From a virus, in the IMG/VR virus record IMGVR_UViG_3300042455_003388, positions 1 through 54,351 of that record: 54,351 nucleotides of DNA; one strand, written 5' to 3'. Positions 1 through 7,116 of this stretch are shown in pieces (position 1 is the first letter of the stretch; each line of letters begins with the position of its first letter). A program made the translations under genes and the position numbers. The notes beneath the pieces are model-generated. The model was given only the letters and a program-made list of their open reading frames with translations. It made no database searches and was not told the origin of the DNA.

Positions 1-47
1 AGTCTTTGTTGCATAGTAAAATTTAGTTTGTTATGAAAAATATTTAT

Positions 48-281
48 TTACTGTTTACTGTCAGAGTTGTTTCTATTTATACTCATTGCTGAAAAAACTG
101 CAATGTGCAAAATTAAAGTTATGTAGATAATAAAAGTTTCCAAAATGGTGAATGGTGTTCTTCCAAACTTTTCAAGAATAATATACTGCGAACCATAAAA
201 GGAAACCATAAGAATGATAGTAGAAAAAAGTCCAAGTATTTGAGAAAGACTTATTCTGGCTTGATTAGTTTGATTATTCAT
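48..281 (-). CDS. small membrane protein, two predicted TM segments
   Basis: A 77-residue protein that I do not recognise. Two hydrophobic stretches are visible, at about residues 11-32 (LSQILGLFSTIILMVSF region) and 46-66 (TILETFIIYITLILHIAVF region), joined by a short polar loop with a polar Asn/Ser/Lys tail. It is the last gene in the window downstream of the tail tape-measure cluster. Two TM segments in a short phage protein would fit a holin, but nothing else supports that, so no function is assigned. The ATG lies in an A-rich leader without a Shine-Dalgarno sequence, as elsewhere in this genome. Confidence 0.6.
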   Translation of the reverse strand: MNNQTNQARISLSQILGLFSTIILMVSFYGSQYIILEKFGRTPFTILETFIIYITLILHIAVFSAMSINRNNSDSKQ

Positions 282-341
282 TTTTATATTTTTGTTGATT
301 AGTAATCTATTTAAATTATATAAGGAATTTAGAAAAAGTTT

Positions 342-530
342 TTACTTTTGTGTTCTTATTTTAGGTTCAAAATACGATTCCTGATTATGGAAAGCTTTAC
401 TTACAATTCCAAACCCAGTATCGCCTGTTGCAGGTTGGACTAAATATTTAGGTGGTTCGTAGTTTACGGTGTCTGCAAGTCCACCTTCGAACTCATTAAA
501 TTTTGGGGTTTTTTTGTTTTTCTTTTTCAT
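342..530 (-). CDS. hypothetical small basic protein downstream of the tape-measure cluster
   Basis: About 62 residues from the ATG at 530 (MKKKNKKTPKFNEFEGG). An upstream in-frame ATG at 557 would add nine residues, but it lies deeper in the preceding gene; the 530 start leaves a 35-base overlap. The N-terminus is Lys-rich, followed by a proline- and aromatic-containing region with no recognised domain. The overlap suggests translational coupling to the coiled-coil gene at 496-912. It is likely part of the same late tail operon. Function unknown. Confidence 0.5.
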   Translation of the reverse strand: MKKKNKKTPKFNEFEGGLADTVNYEPPKYLVQPATGDTGFGIVSKAFHNQESYFEPKIRTQK

Positions 531-912
531 TTTCTTTGGGTGTTTTTTCGGATTCAATTTCTGAATCTTCTGTATCTATATCTTCGCCATCTTCATTTCT
601 GATTTTACCTTCTTTACGTGTTTCTTTTGAAATTTCAATTGCCTTTTTGATTTTTCCTCTTCGTTCTTCAAGTTCTAGTTTTTCGATGTCATTTCTTGTT
701 AGTTTTATGTCAATGTCCAGAAGTTGAGCTTCAAGTTTATGTGAGTCCTTCATAAGTTTTCTTCTTTCTGCTTGAAGGTCATCCAATTTAGCAATTAATT
801 CTGCCATATCAGCAGTGGTATCCCCGGAAATATTCGGGTCGACTTCTTCAGGCAACATATTTGATTGACTGTACATTTGTCTCCACTGTTCAAATTTTAT
901 CATCTTTGGCAT
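496..912 (-). CDS. coiled-coil protein, probable tail/baseplate accessory
   Basis: 138 residues. Residues about 35-100 form a strongly predicted coiled coil (repeats of the type LDDLQAERRKLMKDSHKLEA, then KLELEERRGKIKKAIEISKE), and the C-terminal 35 residues are a highly charged Glu/Lys/Asp tail. It starts 36 bases downstream of the tape-measure gene and has its own upstream TATATACTAAA-type motif. No family is recognised. Position after the tape measure suggests a tail or baseplate role, an inference from gene order only. Confidence 0.6.
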   Translation of the reverse strand: MPKMIKFEQWRQMYSQSNMLPEEVDPNISGDTTADMAELIAKLDDLQAERRKLMKDSHKLEAQLLDIDIKLTRNDIEKLELEERRGKIKKAIEISKETRKEGKIRNEDGEDIDTEDSEIESEKTPKENEKEKQKNPKI

Positions 913-930
913 ATTTAGTAATTTATTTTT

Positions 931-941
931 TAGTATATATT
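931..941 (-). promoter_or_regulatory. candidate late-promoter motif ATATATACTAA
   Basis: On the minus strand the sequence reads ATATATACTAA about 20-25 bases upstream of the ATG at 912. The same core occurs before most virion genes in this window and is mostly absent before replication genes. Recognition by the gp55 homologue encoded at 25087-25431 is inferred. Confidence 0.4.
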
Positions 942-947
942 CTTTTT

Positions 948-3900
948 CTATCTGCCAGTTTTCATTTTTAATACTGTCATACTATCAACGGTGATACTCG
1001 AGAATCCTTGTTGGATTGCAGAAATGATTGCTTCAGTATCAATCTGAGCTGGTTGCTGCTGTTGCTGTTGTGCCTGTGCAGATTCACCAGGCTGCATCAT
1101 TGATTGCGCCTGGCTTCTTTTATCTGCTTCATTATATGCCTGTGGAGATTTATCACCCACTGTTGTACTTTTTCCTCCACCAAACGCAGCACTTACAGAG
1201 TCATTGATAAAGTTAACTATTCCTTCACTTTTTCCAATATCTACTTTGGATATTAGTATCATTGAATCCGTCCAGTCCTTAAACGCCTTGATGCTAATTG
1301 GGTCCATGACTTTAAAGTTGTTAGCAAAGACGCCCATGTGTTTTGCCATATCACCGAATGACCTTACGAATTTCTCAAAAGGGTCTGCTATTTTTGACAG
1401 ACTTTCTGTGGTTTTTGCAAATTTATCGTACTTTTCAAGTAATGTTTGTGATAAGTTTCCATCCATTTTTGCGTAATCTGTTGTGGTAAAGATGGAACTT
1501 ATAAAATAATTATAATTGTCAACTGATTTGTGAACTTTATCAGTGTCACTAAACGAACCCATCACAATTTCGGCTATTTCCTTATATTTTACACTTGCTG
1601 CTGCCAGTCCGGTTGAACCACTTTCGATTTCTCTTTTCCAAACACCATATTTTATCCCAGCGTCATACATTGCTTTAGGTAAAAAATCAACAATTGCATT
1701 TAAATTAGTCGCGGCCATTCCAAGTGTCTCTGTATTAATTCTAACTACTTTTGTAGGTGTTAATTTTCCGTCCACTATTTCATTCATCGTAAACTCACCC
1801 ATTGCCATTTTTAGTACACTTTCGCCAAGTGTACCAAGCGACCCTGATATTTTTGCTAACATCTCGACACCTGCTGTTAGATATCCCTTTGCAAACCACC
1901 CTCCTCCTTTTTTCGCATTTTTACCAAAATCGTAAAGCGCTTGAACTAAAGGATTCATTTTGGTTTTTCCAGCCTTTTCTGGGTCGTCAACATTACCAAC
2001 CAATCTCGTTATAAAATCTGCAGCCGCAGTAAAATGCCCTTGTTCTATTTTAATTGGGGCCCCAGGAACCAACTTCGCATCCTTTGTTCCAGGGTTAATC
2101 ACAGTCATTGGAACAAATTCGCCGTTTGCCATTTTAAGAATTCCTTCGCCCATTGTATTAAATACAGTGCTTAAGCTTGCTAATGTATTAATACCTTCGG
2201 CTAAATAGCCATTACCAAACCATCCCCCGCCTTCCTTTGCTAGCTTTCCAAATGAAAACAGTGAAGTTACTAATGGATTTGCATTTAGCTTTCTAGCATC
2301 ACCGTCCCCGGTCATTTCGGGATTACCAATTAAGTTATTAATAAATTCGCTCGCCTTTTTAAAGTGCTCTATGGTTATCTTTACAGGTGCACCAGGAACC
2401 AACTTAGCATCCGGTGTTCCAGGATTTGCTACAGTCATCGGAACAAATTCAGCTTCAGCTAATTTGAGAACACCTTCACCTACAGAACCAAGAATTCCAC
2501 TTAATTTTGCTAACATATCAATACCGTATGACATATGTCCACGACTAAACCAAGAAGAACCTCCTGATGCTGCTTTTCCAAAATCAGAAAGTGCTGTTGT
2601 TAATTGGTTATTATAAGACCCGTCAGTATTCATACCTAATAAAGCACGAACAAATGTATTGGCGTTTGTGAAATCCTGTTGGCTGAGTTTTCGTTTCGAT
2701 TTAGGAACTAATTTTGCATTTTCTGTTCCTGGGTTGATAAGTTCAAATTCAACAACTTCCTGTTGTGCCATATCTGCGACACCTTTTGCAAGTGTTCCAA
2801 GTGTGCTGGATAAACGACCGAGAATGAAAATCCCAAAAAGCAGTTTAGGCATATCCGAGTATTTCAATTCACTGAACGGCTTAACGAATGCGGTTACCGT
2901 TGCGTTTACGGCATCTTTTAACATTTCACCACTTTCTTTAGTATATTTTGCCTGCATAAACGTTTTAAGACCTTCGGTAAAAGGTCGTAGTGCATATCCT
3001 ATTGCTGCAAAATACCCAAGACCTAAAGTTATGCCCATTACAAGTGAAAGTCCAGCAATACTACTTCCTAATGATGAAATTGTATATCCAAGAATATCTG
3101 CATCCTCTTTTGTTATTGGACGGACTGCATTTGCTTTTGTATATTCTGATAAACCTTTAACAAATAATATTAATGCTCCACCTAATACAATCATTAAAGC
3201 CGCACCGATTCCAACTGCGATATTAATTAACGGAGCGCCAATAACGGCTGCTGCTAATCCTAACCCTGCAATTACAGAACCCAACGCAAGTAATGAGTTG
3301 CCTCCATTTTTCCAATCATTAGCTAAAAATTCTGCAGCCCCAGATTTTACATATTTTGAAACACCCATTACAAATACAATCAGCGCCGCACCCAATAGAA
3401 TCATTAGTCCTGCTCCTATCGTAACTGTTAATGGTATACCGGTTAATAATCCCATTTCGTACATCCCCAAAACTGCAGCAGCTGCGGCTAATCCGACAAT
3501 CACAGCAGCAAGCGCCCCTAATGACACCCATCCTTCTGGTTTTGCTAAAAATTCTGCAGTTCCAGACTTATAATAAAAAACAAGGGCACCAACAAAAACT
3601 ATTAAAGATGCCGCCACGATAACCATTGCAATGGCCCCGGCCATTGCTTTATCTTTTATGAAACCAAGGCCAGCAGCGGCCGCGCCCATAATAATAATTA
3701 CTAATCCTAGTTGTATTAGTTGCGCAATTGTTAAATCACCCGCCCCTGACACTTTATAAAAAGCAAGTGCAGCAACAAAGACCAATAAAGATGCGGATAT
3801 AATAATAAGTGCAATTGCTCCATTTTTAGAATCTGCTTTACTTAACGCATACAATCCAACTGCTGTAAATAGCATTCCCAGCATTAATGCAAAAGCACCC

Positions 3901-5093
3901 GCCATGTAAAGTTTATTAACAGCTGGTATACCCAGAATAATCATAACCAATGAAATAACAGCAATTCCTGCAGATATCATAAGTAATGAGTCAAGTGGAG
4001 AACCTTTTTTATTTCCCTCGCCCGCTAACTTATGTGCGAGAAATAATACGCCCGCTATTGCTAATAACATTCCAACAAATACTACTCCGCCGGCAAATAT
4101 TCTTTTTTGTACCACAGAAGTTGAAAGTGCAAGAATAACAAGTGTAAGAACCGCAATGCCCATAGAAATTTTCCATAATGCCCCGAGAGGGCTGTTGTCT
4201 TTGCCATCAGGCTTCCAATCTTTTGTTAATCCGTATGCAACATAAAGTGCATATGAGATTCCGACTATCATCCCAATAAATACTGAAGTTCCTTTTGCTA
4301 TTTGCGGGCCAACAAATGATAATAGAATTAAAACTAAAGAGAATAATGCAATTGATTGGCCCATTTTTAATAGTGAACCCAGTGGACCTTTACTAAATCC
4401 TTCGCCAGTTCCAACAACTTTATTTACTAAATAAAGTGTTAATGCTATGGAAGCAATCACCATATTAAAAATCAAAGTACCTATTAAAACTTGAGGCGCT
4501 ACTAAAGAAGTCAACGCCATAACCACCATAAACATACCAATACTCTTTGCCATTCCCATAAGTACAGCTAATGTCTCTGCTTGCTTTTTCTTCATTTTTT
4601 CTAAGCCTACAAAAGTCTCATTCACCTTTTGAATTACTATAGAAAACATAGTCGCACCGATGATTGCCAACGGACCTAATATAGCTGCCCATGCTAATCC
4701 TTTCATTAGGTGCATGGTTCCTTTACTTATTGAATCAATGAATTTTGCAAAATGAAGTAGTTTTTCGGTGTCGTATTCTAAAACAGGGTTAACAATATCT
4801 TTAAAAACAGTTTTGTAGAAATCGCTTATAAGAACCCTAGCGTCTGGCTTAATTAGACTTGCTTGAACTGCAACTTCAACCAAAGATTTCATATCAGTTG
4901 CAAATCCTGCTAATGGACTCATACCTATCCCGGCAGCAGGGGCTTTACCTTTACCTTTGGATTCTTCGCCTTCACCTTCACCTTCGCCTTTCTTTTTCCC
5001 TTTGTCACCTTTTTCTAATACTGCCAACATTTTCTTGTTGACATCAATTAAAGCATCTAATCTACTACTTATTTTTACACCGTCTGCTGACAT
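948..5093 (-). CDS. probable tail tape measure protein with many TM segments
   Basis: 1381 residues, the longest protein in the window. Residues 1-60 are polar with a Gly/Glu/Lys low-complexity stretch. Residues about 130-690 contain a long series of hydrophobic helices, often in pairs (ISMGIAVLTLVILALS-type followed by a second Ala/Gly-rich helix), separated by short charged loops. Residues about 780-1100 hold three imperfect tandem repeats of about 106 residues, each with a NPGTxxAKLVPG-like motif. The C-terminus has a poly-Gln tract. The order sheath, tube, two chaperone-like ORFs and then this gene is the canonical contractile-tail order, which makes it the tape measure by position. At the usual ~1.5 angstrom per residue the tail would be about 200 nm, an inference. 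A terminator-like hairpin and a TGATATATAG motif precede it. Confidence 0.65.
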   Translation of the reverse strand: MSADGVKISSRLDALIDVNKKMLAVLEKGDKGKKKGEGEGEGEESKGKGKAPAAGIGMSPLAGFATDMKSLVEVAVQASLIKPDARVLISDFYKTVFKDIVNPVLEYDTEKLLHFAKFIDSISKGTMHLMKGLAWAAILGPLAIIGATMFSIVIQKVNETFVGLEKMKKKQAETLAVLMGMAKSIGMFMVVMALTSLVAPQVLIGTLIFNMVIASIALTLYLVNKVVGTGEGFSKGPLGSLLKMGQSIALFSLVLILLSFVGPQIAKGTSVFIGMIVGISYALYVAYGLTKDWKPDGKDNSPLGALWKISMGIAVLTLVILALSTSVVQKRIFAGGVVFVGMLLAIAGVLFLAHKLAGEGNKKGSPLDSLLMISAGIAVISLVMIILGIPAVNKLYMAGAFALMLGMLFTAVGLYALSKADSKNGAIALIIISASLLVFVAALAFYKVSGAGDLTIAQLIQLGLVIIIMGAAAAGLGFIKDKAMAGAIAMVIVAASLIVFVGALVFYYKSGTAEFLAKPEGWVSLGALAAVIVGLAAAAAVLGMYEMGLLTGIPLTVTIGAGLMILLGAALIVFVMGVSKYVKSGAAEFLANDWKNGGNSLLALGSVIAGLGLAAAVIGAPLINIAVGIGAALMIVLGGALILFVKGLSEYTKANAVRPITKEDADILGYTISSLGSSIAGLSLVMGITLGLGYFAAIGYALRPFTEGLKTFMQAKYTKESGEMLKDAVNATVTAFVKPFSELKYSDMPKLLFGIFILGRLSSTLGTLAKGVADMAQQEVVEFELINPGTENAKLVPKSKRKLSQQDFTNANTFVRALLGMNTDGSYNNQLTTALSDFGKAASGGSSWFSRGHMSYGIDMLAKLSGILGSVGEGVLKLAEAEFVPMTVANPGTPDAKLVPGAPVKITIEHFKKASEFINNLIGNPEMTGDGDARKLNANPLVTSLFSFGKLAKEGGGWFGNGYLAEGINTLASLSTVFNTMGEGILKMANGEFVPMTVINPGTKDAKLVPGAPIKIEQGHFTAAADFITRLVGNVDDPEKAGKTKMNPLVQALYDFGKNAKKGGGWFAKGYLTAGVEMLAKISGSLGTLGESVLKMAMGEFTMNEIVDGKLTPTKVVRINTETLGMAATNLNAIVDFLPKAMYDAGIKYGVWKREIESGSTGLAAASVKYKEIAEIVMGSFSDTDKVHKSVDNYNYFISSIFTTTDYAKMDGNLSQTLLEKYDKFAKTTESLSKIADPFEKFVRSFGDMAKHMGVFANNFKVMDPISIKAFKDWTDSMILISKVDIGKSEGIVNFINDSVSAAFGGGKSTTVGDKSPQAYNEADKRSQAQSMMQPGESAQAQQQQQQPAQIDTEAIISAIQQGFSSITVDSMTVLKMKTGR
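1797..2750 (-). repeat. three tandem protein repeats inside the tape measure gene
   Basis: Three consecutive units of about 105-110 codons start with EFELINPGTENAKLVP, EFVPMTVANPGTPDAKLVP and EFVPMTVINPGTKDAKLVP. Each continues into a WF-x-G-Y/H-containing segment (SSWFSRG, GGWFGNG, GGWFAKG) and ends in a helix of the form LxxMGEGxLKMA. A degenerate fourth unit begins at EFTMNEIVDGKL. This indicates expansion by internal duplication. Confidence 0.7.
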
Positions 5094-5119
5094 TAACTTT
5101 AGATTTATTTTGACTATAT

Positions 5120-5131
5120 TCTATATATCAA
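5120..5131 (-). promoter_or_regulatory. candidate late-promoter motif TTTGATATATAG
   Basis: Minus strand reads TTTGATATATAGAATA, 27 or more bases upstream of the tape-measure ATG (5093) and directly after the 3' arm of the hairpin at 5132-5161. It is a variant of the TGATATATACTAAA motif seen before other virion genes. Confidence 0.35.
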
Positions 5132-5161
5132 AAGACCTGTGACTATTACGCCACAGGTCTT
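5132..5161 (-). terminator. rho-independent terminator-like hairpin
   Basis: Minus-strand arms AAGACCTGTG and CACAGGTCTT form a perfect 10-bp stem around a 10-base loop and are followed by TTTT. It lies just after the chaperone extension ORF (stop 5167) and before the tape-measure gene. Confidence 0.6.
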
Positions 5162-5166
5162 GGATG

Positions 5167-5514
5167 TTAAAATTTAGGCATATTGAAACTTGGCATCGAT
5201 GGCATTTTAAATCCACCTCCCATTTTTGAAAGTTGGTTTGTATCAAATTTTGGCATATTTTCTTTCTGCTCTGACTCTTCTTTTTGCCTTTGTTTGTTCT
5301 CTCTTTCTGACCATTCTTTCTGTTTCTCCATTATGTACTCTGCTCGATAAAATTCCATTTTATCTAATTCACTTGGTTGAAGACGTAGAATTTTTAAGAG
5401 TAAAAATTCAACATCAAACCAATTCTCCAAAGATATCTGAAATAAGGAAAATAGATTTGATTCCTCCCTGAAAGTTGAGAGGAGCGGTGACCTCCGCACC
5501 GCTTGGATTGACAT
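5167..5514 (-). CDS. tail assembly chaperone extension (gp51 position), likely expressed by frameshift
   Basis: A 115-codon frame that overlaps the gp26-like gene by 101 bases in the +1 (or -2) frame. The first ~26 residues (inside the overlap) look like out-of-frame noise. The coherent part starts about WFDVEFLLLKILRLQPSEL, continues with a Glu/Lys/Gln-rich helix (about residues 55-85), and ends in a Phe/Met/Pro/Lys-rich tail. Two overlapping frames between the tube gene and the tape-measure gene are the hallmark of G/GT-type tail chaperones, the second being fused to the first by ribosomal frameshifting. In T4 the corresponding slot holds gp51. Independent initiation at the ATG at 5514 cannot be excluded. 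No sequence similarity to T4 gp51 is claimed. Confidence 0.5.
   Translation of the reverse strand: MSIQAVRRSPLLSTFREESNLFSLFQISLENWFDVEFLLLKILRLQPSELDKMEFYRAEYIMEKQKEWSERENKQRQKEESEQKENMPKFDTNQLSKMGGGFKMPSMPSFNMPKF
5414..5419 (-). other. candidate +1 frameshift site GTT TGA
   Basis: The gp26-like frame ends ...GAA TTG GTT TGA. A +1 slip of the GUU tRNA onto UUU at the weak UGA stop gives V-D-V-E-F-L-L-L, which continues smoothly into the helical extension. This resembles the CUU UGA logic of prfB but lacks a closely spaced Shine-Dalgarno stimulator. A slip elsewhere in the 101-base overlap, or a -2 slip as in phage Mu, is also possible. Confidence 0.3.
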
Positions 5515-6394
5515 ATCGTATTTGCGGATTTACTGAAGATGCTAAAATTTCAACCAATTTATCTAAAGCTGAAATACGAGCAACCGACCAGCCATAAGAA
5601 TCTTGGACTGCTTTGTCATAAGATGCTTGTGTTAAAGCTCTCCAATCATTAAATAAGAAAGGTGCATATTTAATAAATGCTTTATCAAAGTTTTGGCCTT
5701 GTTGTTGTTTTGTTTTAATGTAATTTTTAATAAATGACATCACACCTAATGTTGGAAAATACATAACAAATTTTTCACCATTTCTCATTTCGAGTTTGAA
5801 ACAGTGTTCTTCATGGCTAAAATATTTCATCATTCTTTCATCGGGGTTAAAGTAATCAATTACATCTTTTGTTACTTCAATTCTATCACCTACACCATCG
5901 TTATCTGTTACATTAACATATAGTTTGTTCTCTCCATTCTTAAACGTGTAGTCTCTGATAGCAAAAATAAGATAGAAACGGTCAATCTCCTTTAAGTCTT
6001 TAAATGATGCAGCACGTCCTGGGATTTTAATTTTGCAACATTTTTCAATAATAAAATTAAGCATATCATCTACACCCAATAAGTCGTTCTCGTCAATTGT
6101 TGACCAGTGACGAATTTCAGCAACAGTTGCGGCACGAATTGCCACTTGTGTTCCGGATTCATAAAATAAACCTTGAGACGGTAGATACTCAATTGGAACA
6201 TTTTTCCATCCAAGTTCAGATGCTATTGGGTCATCAACATCGTAGACTTTAAATTTTTCTGCTGTTCCTAGTGAAGTTACTTTAGCGACTTCAGGCTGTT
6301 TTGCTTGTAGAGGTTCGTTACCTACAAGCATTTGTGCTTCTTTTTCAATTTGGTCTCTTAAACTTTCAGAGTCTAAATTTTGTTCGTTTTGCAT
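5414..6394 (-). CDS. 26: baseplate/tail assembly chaperone, T4 gp26-like
   Basis: 326 residues resembling the T4 baseplate protein family that contains gp26 (about 208 residues in T4). Recognisable parts are the PSQGLFYESGTQVAIRAATVAEIRHW segment (about residues 70-95), the following helix with DDMLNFIIEKCCK, and the RDYTFKNGENKLYVNV strand region. The N-terminal ~50 residues are polar and probably flexible. The gene sits between tail tube and tape measure, the position of the G-type chaperone, and its 3' end overlaps the extension ORF. A TGATATATATACTAAA motif lies 30 bases upstream. Role by family: assembly of baseplate hub and tail tube. The exact gp26 assignment rests on recalled family features. 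Confidence 0.6.
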   Translation of the reverse strand: MQNEQNLDSESLRDQIEKEAQMLVGNEPLQAKQPEVAKVTSLGTAEKFKVYDVDDPIASELGWKNVPIEYLPSQGLFYESGTQVAIRAATVAEIRHWSTIDENDLLGVDDMLNFIIEKCCKIKIPGRAASFKDLKEIDRFYLIFAIRDYTFKNGENKLYVNVTDNDGVGDRIEVTKDVIDYFNPDERMMKYFSHEEHCFKLEMRNGEKFVMYFPTLGVMSFIKNYIKTKQQQGQNFDKAFIKYAPFLFNDWRALTQASYDKAVQDSYGWSVARISALDKLVEILASSVNPQIRYVNPSGAEVTAPLNFQGGIKSIFLISDIFGELV

Positions 6395-6424
6395 ATTACG
6401 TTTTTTTGAGTTAAAAAATATTTA

Positions 6425-6440
6425 TTTAGTATATATATCA
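6425..6440 (-). promoter_or_regulatory. candidate late-promoter motif TGATATATATACTAAA
   Basis: Minus strand TGATATATATACTAAA, 31 bases before the ATG at 6394 and about 30 bases after the terminator-like hairpin at 6471-6498. It is one of the best matches to the recurrent motif. Confidence 0.45.
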
Positions 6441-6470
6441 AAGCCAATTCTAAGTAGCCATTTAAAATAA

Positions 6471-6498
6471 AAAAAGCTACCATTACTGATAGCTTTTT
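6471..6498 (-). terminator. rho-independent terminator after the tail tube gene
   Basis: Minus-strand arms AAAAAGCTATC and GGTAGCTTTTT pair over 11 bp (one wobble) around a 6-base loop and run into a T tract. It lies 29 bases after the tube stop codon. Confidence 0.7.
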
Positions 6499-6526
6499 GA
6501 AAAAATATGCAAAATGATTACAAAAA

Positions 6527-7084
6527 TTATAGAATTGTTTCTTCAAAGTAGTCACAACGGAAAACAAAACCCCCGATGCGGTAAATGTCATTATTGCTGT
6601 AGTCAGTTTCAATTTTGGGTAGCGGTGAAGTAGGAAAACAAATTGGATATTTAACTTGGCGGAAAATATCACCGTTTTTGTTAAAGAAGTTGATAATCAT
6701 TGGACCACCAACATAGTCACGCTTTAGACCCATACGACCTGTCAATGGATCGTAAATTAAATCAGTCCACTGACGAAGTGCTTTATAGACATACATTGAG
6801 TTAGCATCATCCAAGTTAACCTCGAAGTCAATTGCAACATCGTTTGTTGTCTCATCAACCATACCACCGGCAAAAGAACGCTTTGCTGATTTGTATTTTT
6901 GCTCGATAACACCCGGTTGTTTATTGGTTTCGATACCATCGACCTTTAAAACTTGCTCCATAACTAATGTCCATGCTGAAACAGAAGGTGGAGGTGTTAA
7001 CTGAATCTCAAATTGAGCATTATATATAGGCTCGTAGCGGTTCATCGCCGCCTTGGAATTTCTATAGTGTGGTAAACCTGCCAT
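6527..7084 (-). CDS. 19: tail tube protein, gp19-like
   Basis: 185 residues, close to T4 gp19 (163). The N-terminal pattern of placing the chain in a small tube domain (RYEPIYNAQFEIQLTPPP), the glycine-containing middle, the ALRQWTDLIYDPLTGRMGLK motif, and the C-terminal strand IYRIGGFVFRCDYFEETIL are typical of T4-like tail tube proteins. It follows the sheath gene directly, the conserved 18-19 order, with its own upstream TGATATATACTAAA motif and a strong terminator hairpin afterwards, consistent with high-level independent late expression. The product stacks as hexamers to form the inner tube of the contractile tail. Confidence 0.9.
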   Translation of the reverse strand: MAGLPHYRNSKAAMNRYEPIYNAQFEIQLTPPPSVSAWTLVMEQVLKVDGIETNKQPGVIEQKYKSAKRSFAGGMVDETTNDVAIDFEVNLDDANSMYVYKALRQWTDLIYDPLTGRMGLKRDYVGGPMIINFFNKNGDIFRQVKYPICFPTSPLPKIETDYSNNDIYRIGGFVFRCDYFEETIL

Positions 7085-7100
7085 AATTTATTTTTATTTT

Positions 7101-7114
7101 TTTAGTATATATCA
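7101..7114 (-). promoter_or_regulatory. candidate late-promoter motif TGATATATACTAAA
   Basis: Minus strand TGATATATACTAAA lies 17-30 bases before the tube ATG at 7084, in the 32-base gap after the sheath gene. This is the clearest form of the repeated motif. Confidence 0.5.
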
Positions 7115-7116
7115 AT

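Noticed and set aside
48-281. Holin call for the two-TM protein
   Set aside because: Only topology supports it; no endolysin or spanin gene is nearby in the window.
496-557. A AAA AAC slippery sequence in the overlap of the coiled-coil gene and the next small ORF
   Set aside because: The downstream ORF is in the +1/-2 frame, whereas slippage there would give the -1 frame. A normal ATG at 530 explains the second gene.
2659-3573. A 304-codon open frame on the plus strand
   Set aside because: It is antisense to the tape-measure gene, arises from the biased codon use of its hydrophobic helices, and has no recognisable protein pattern.
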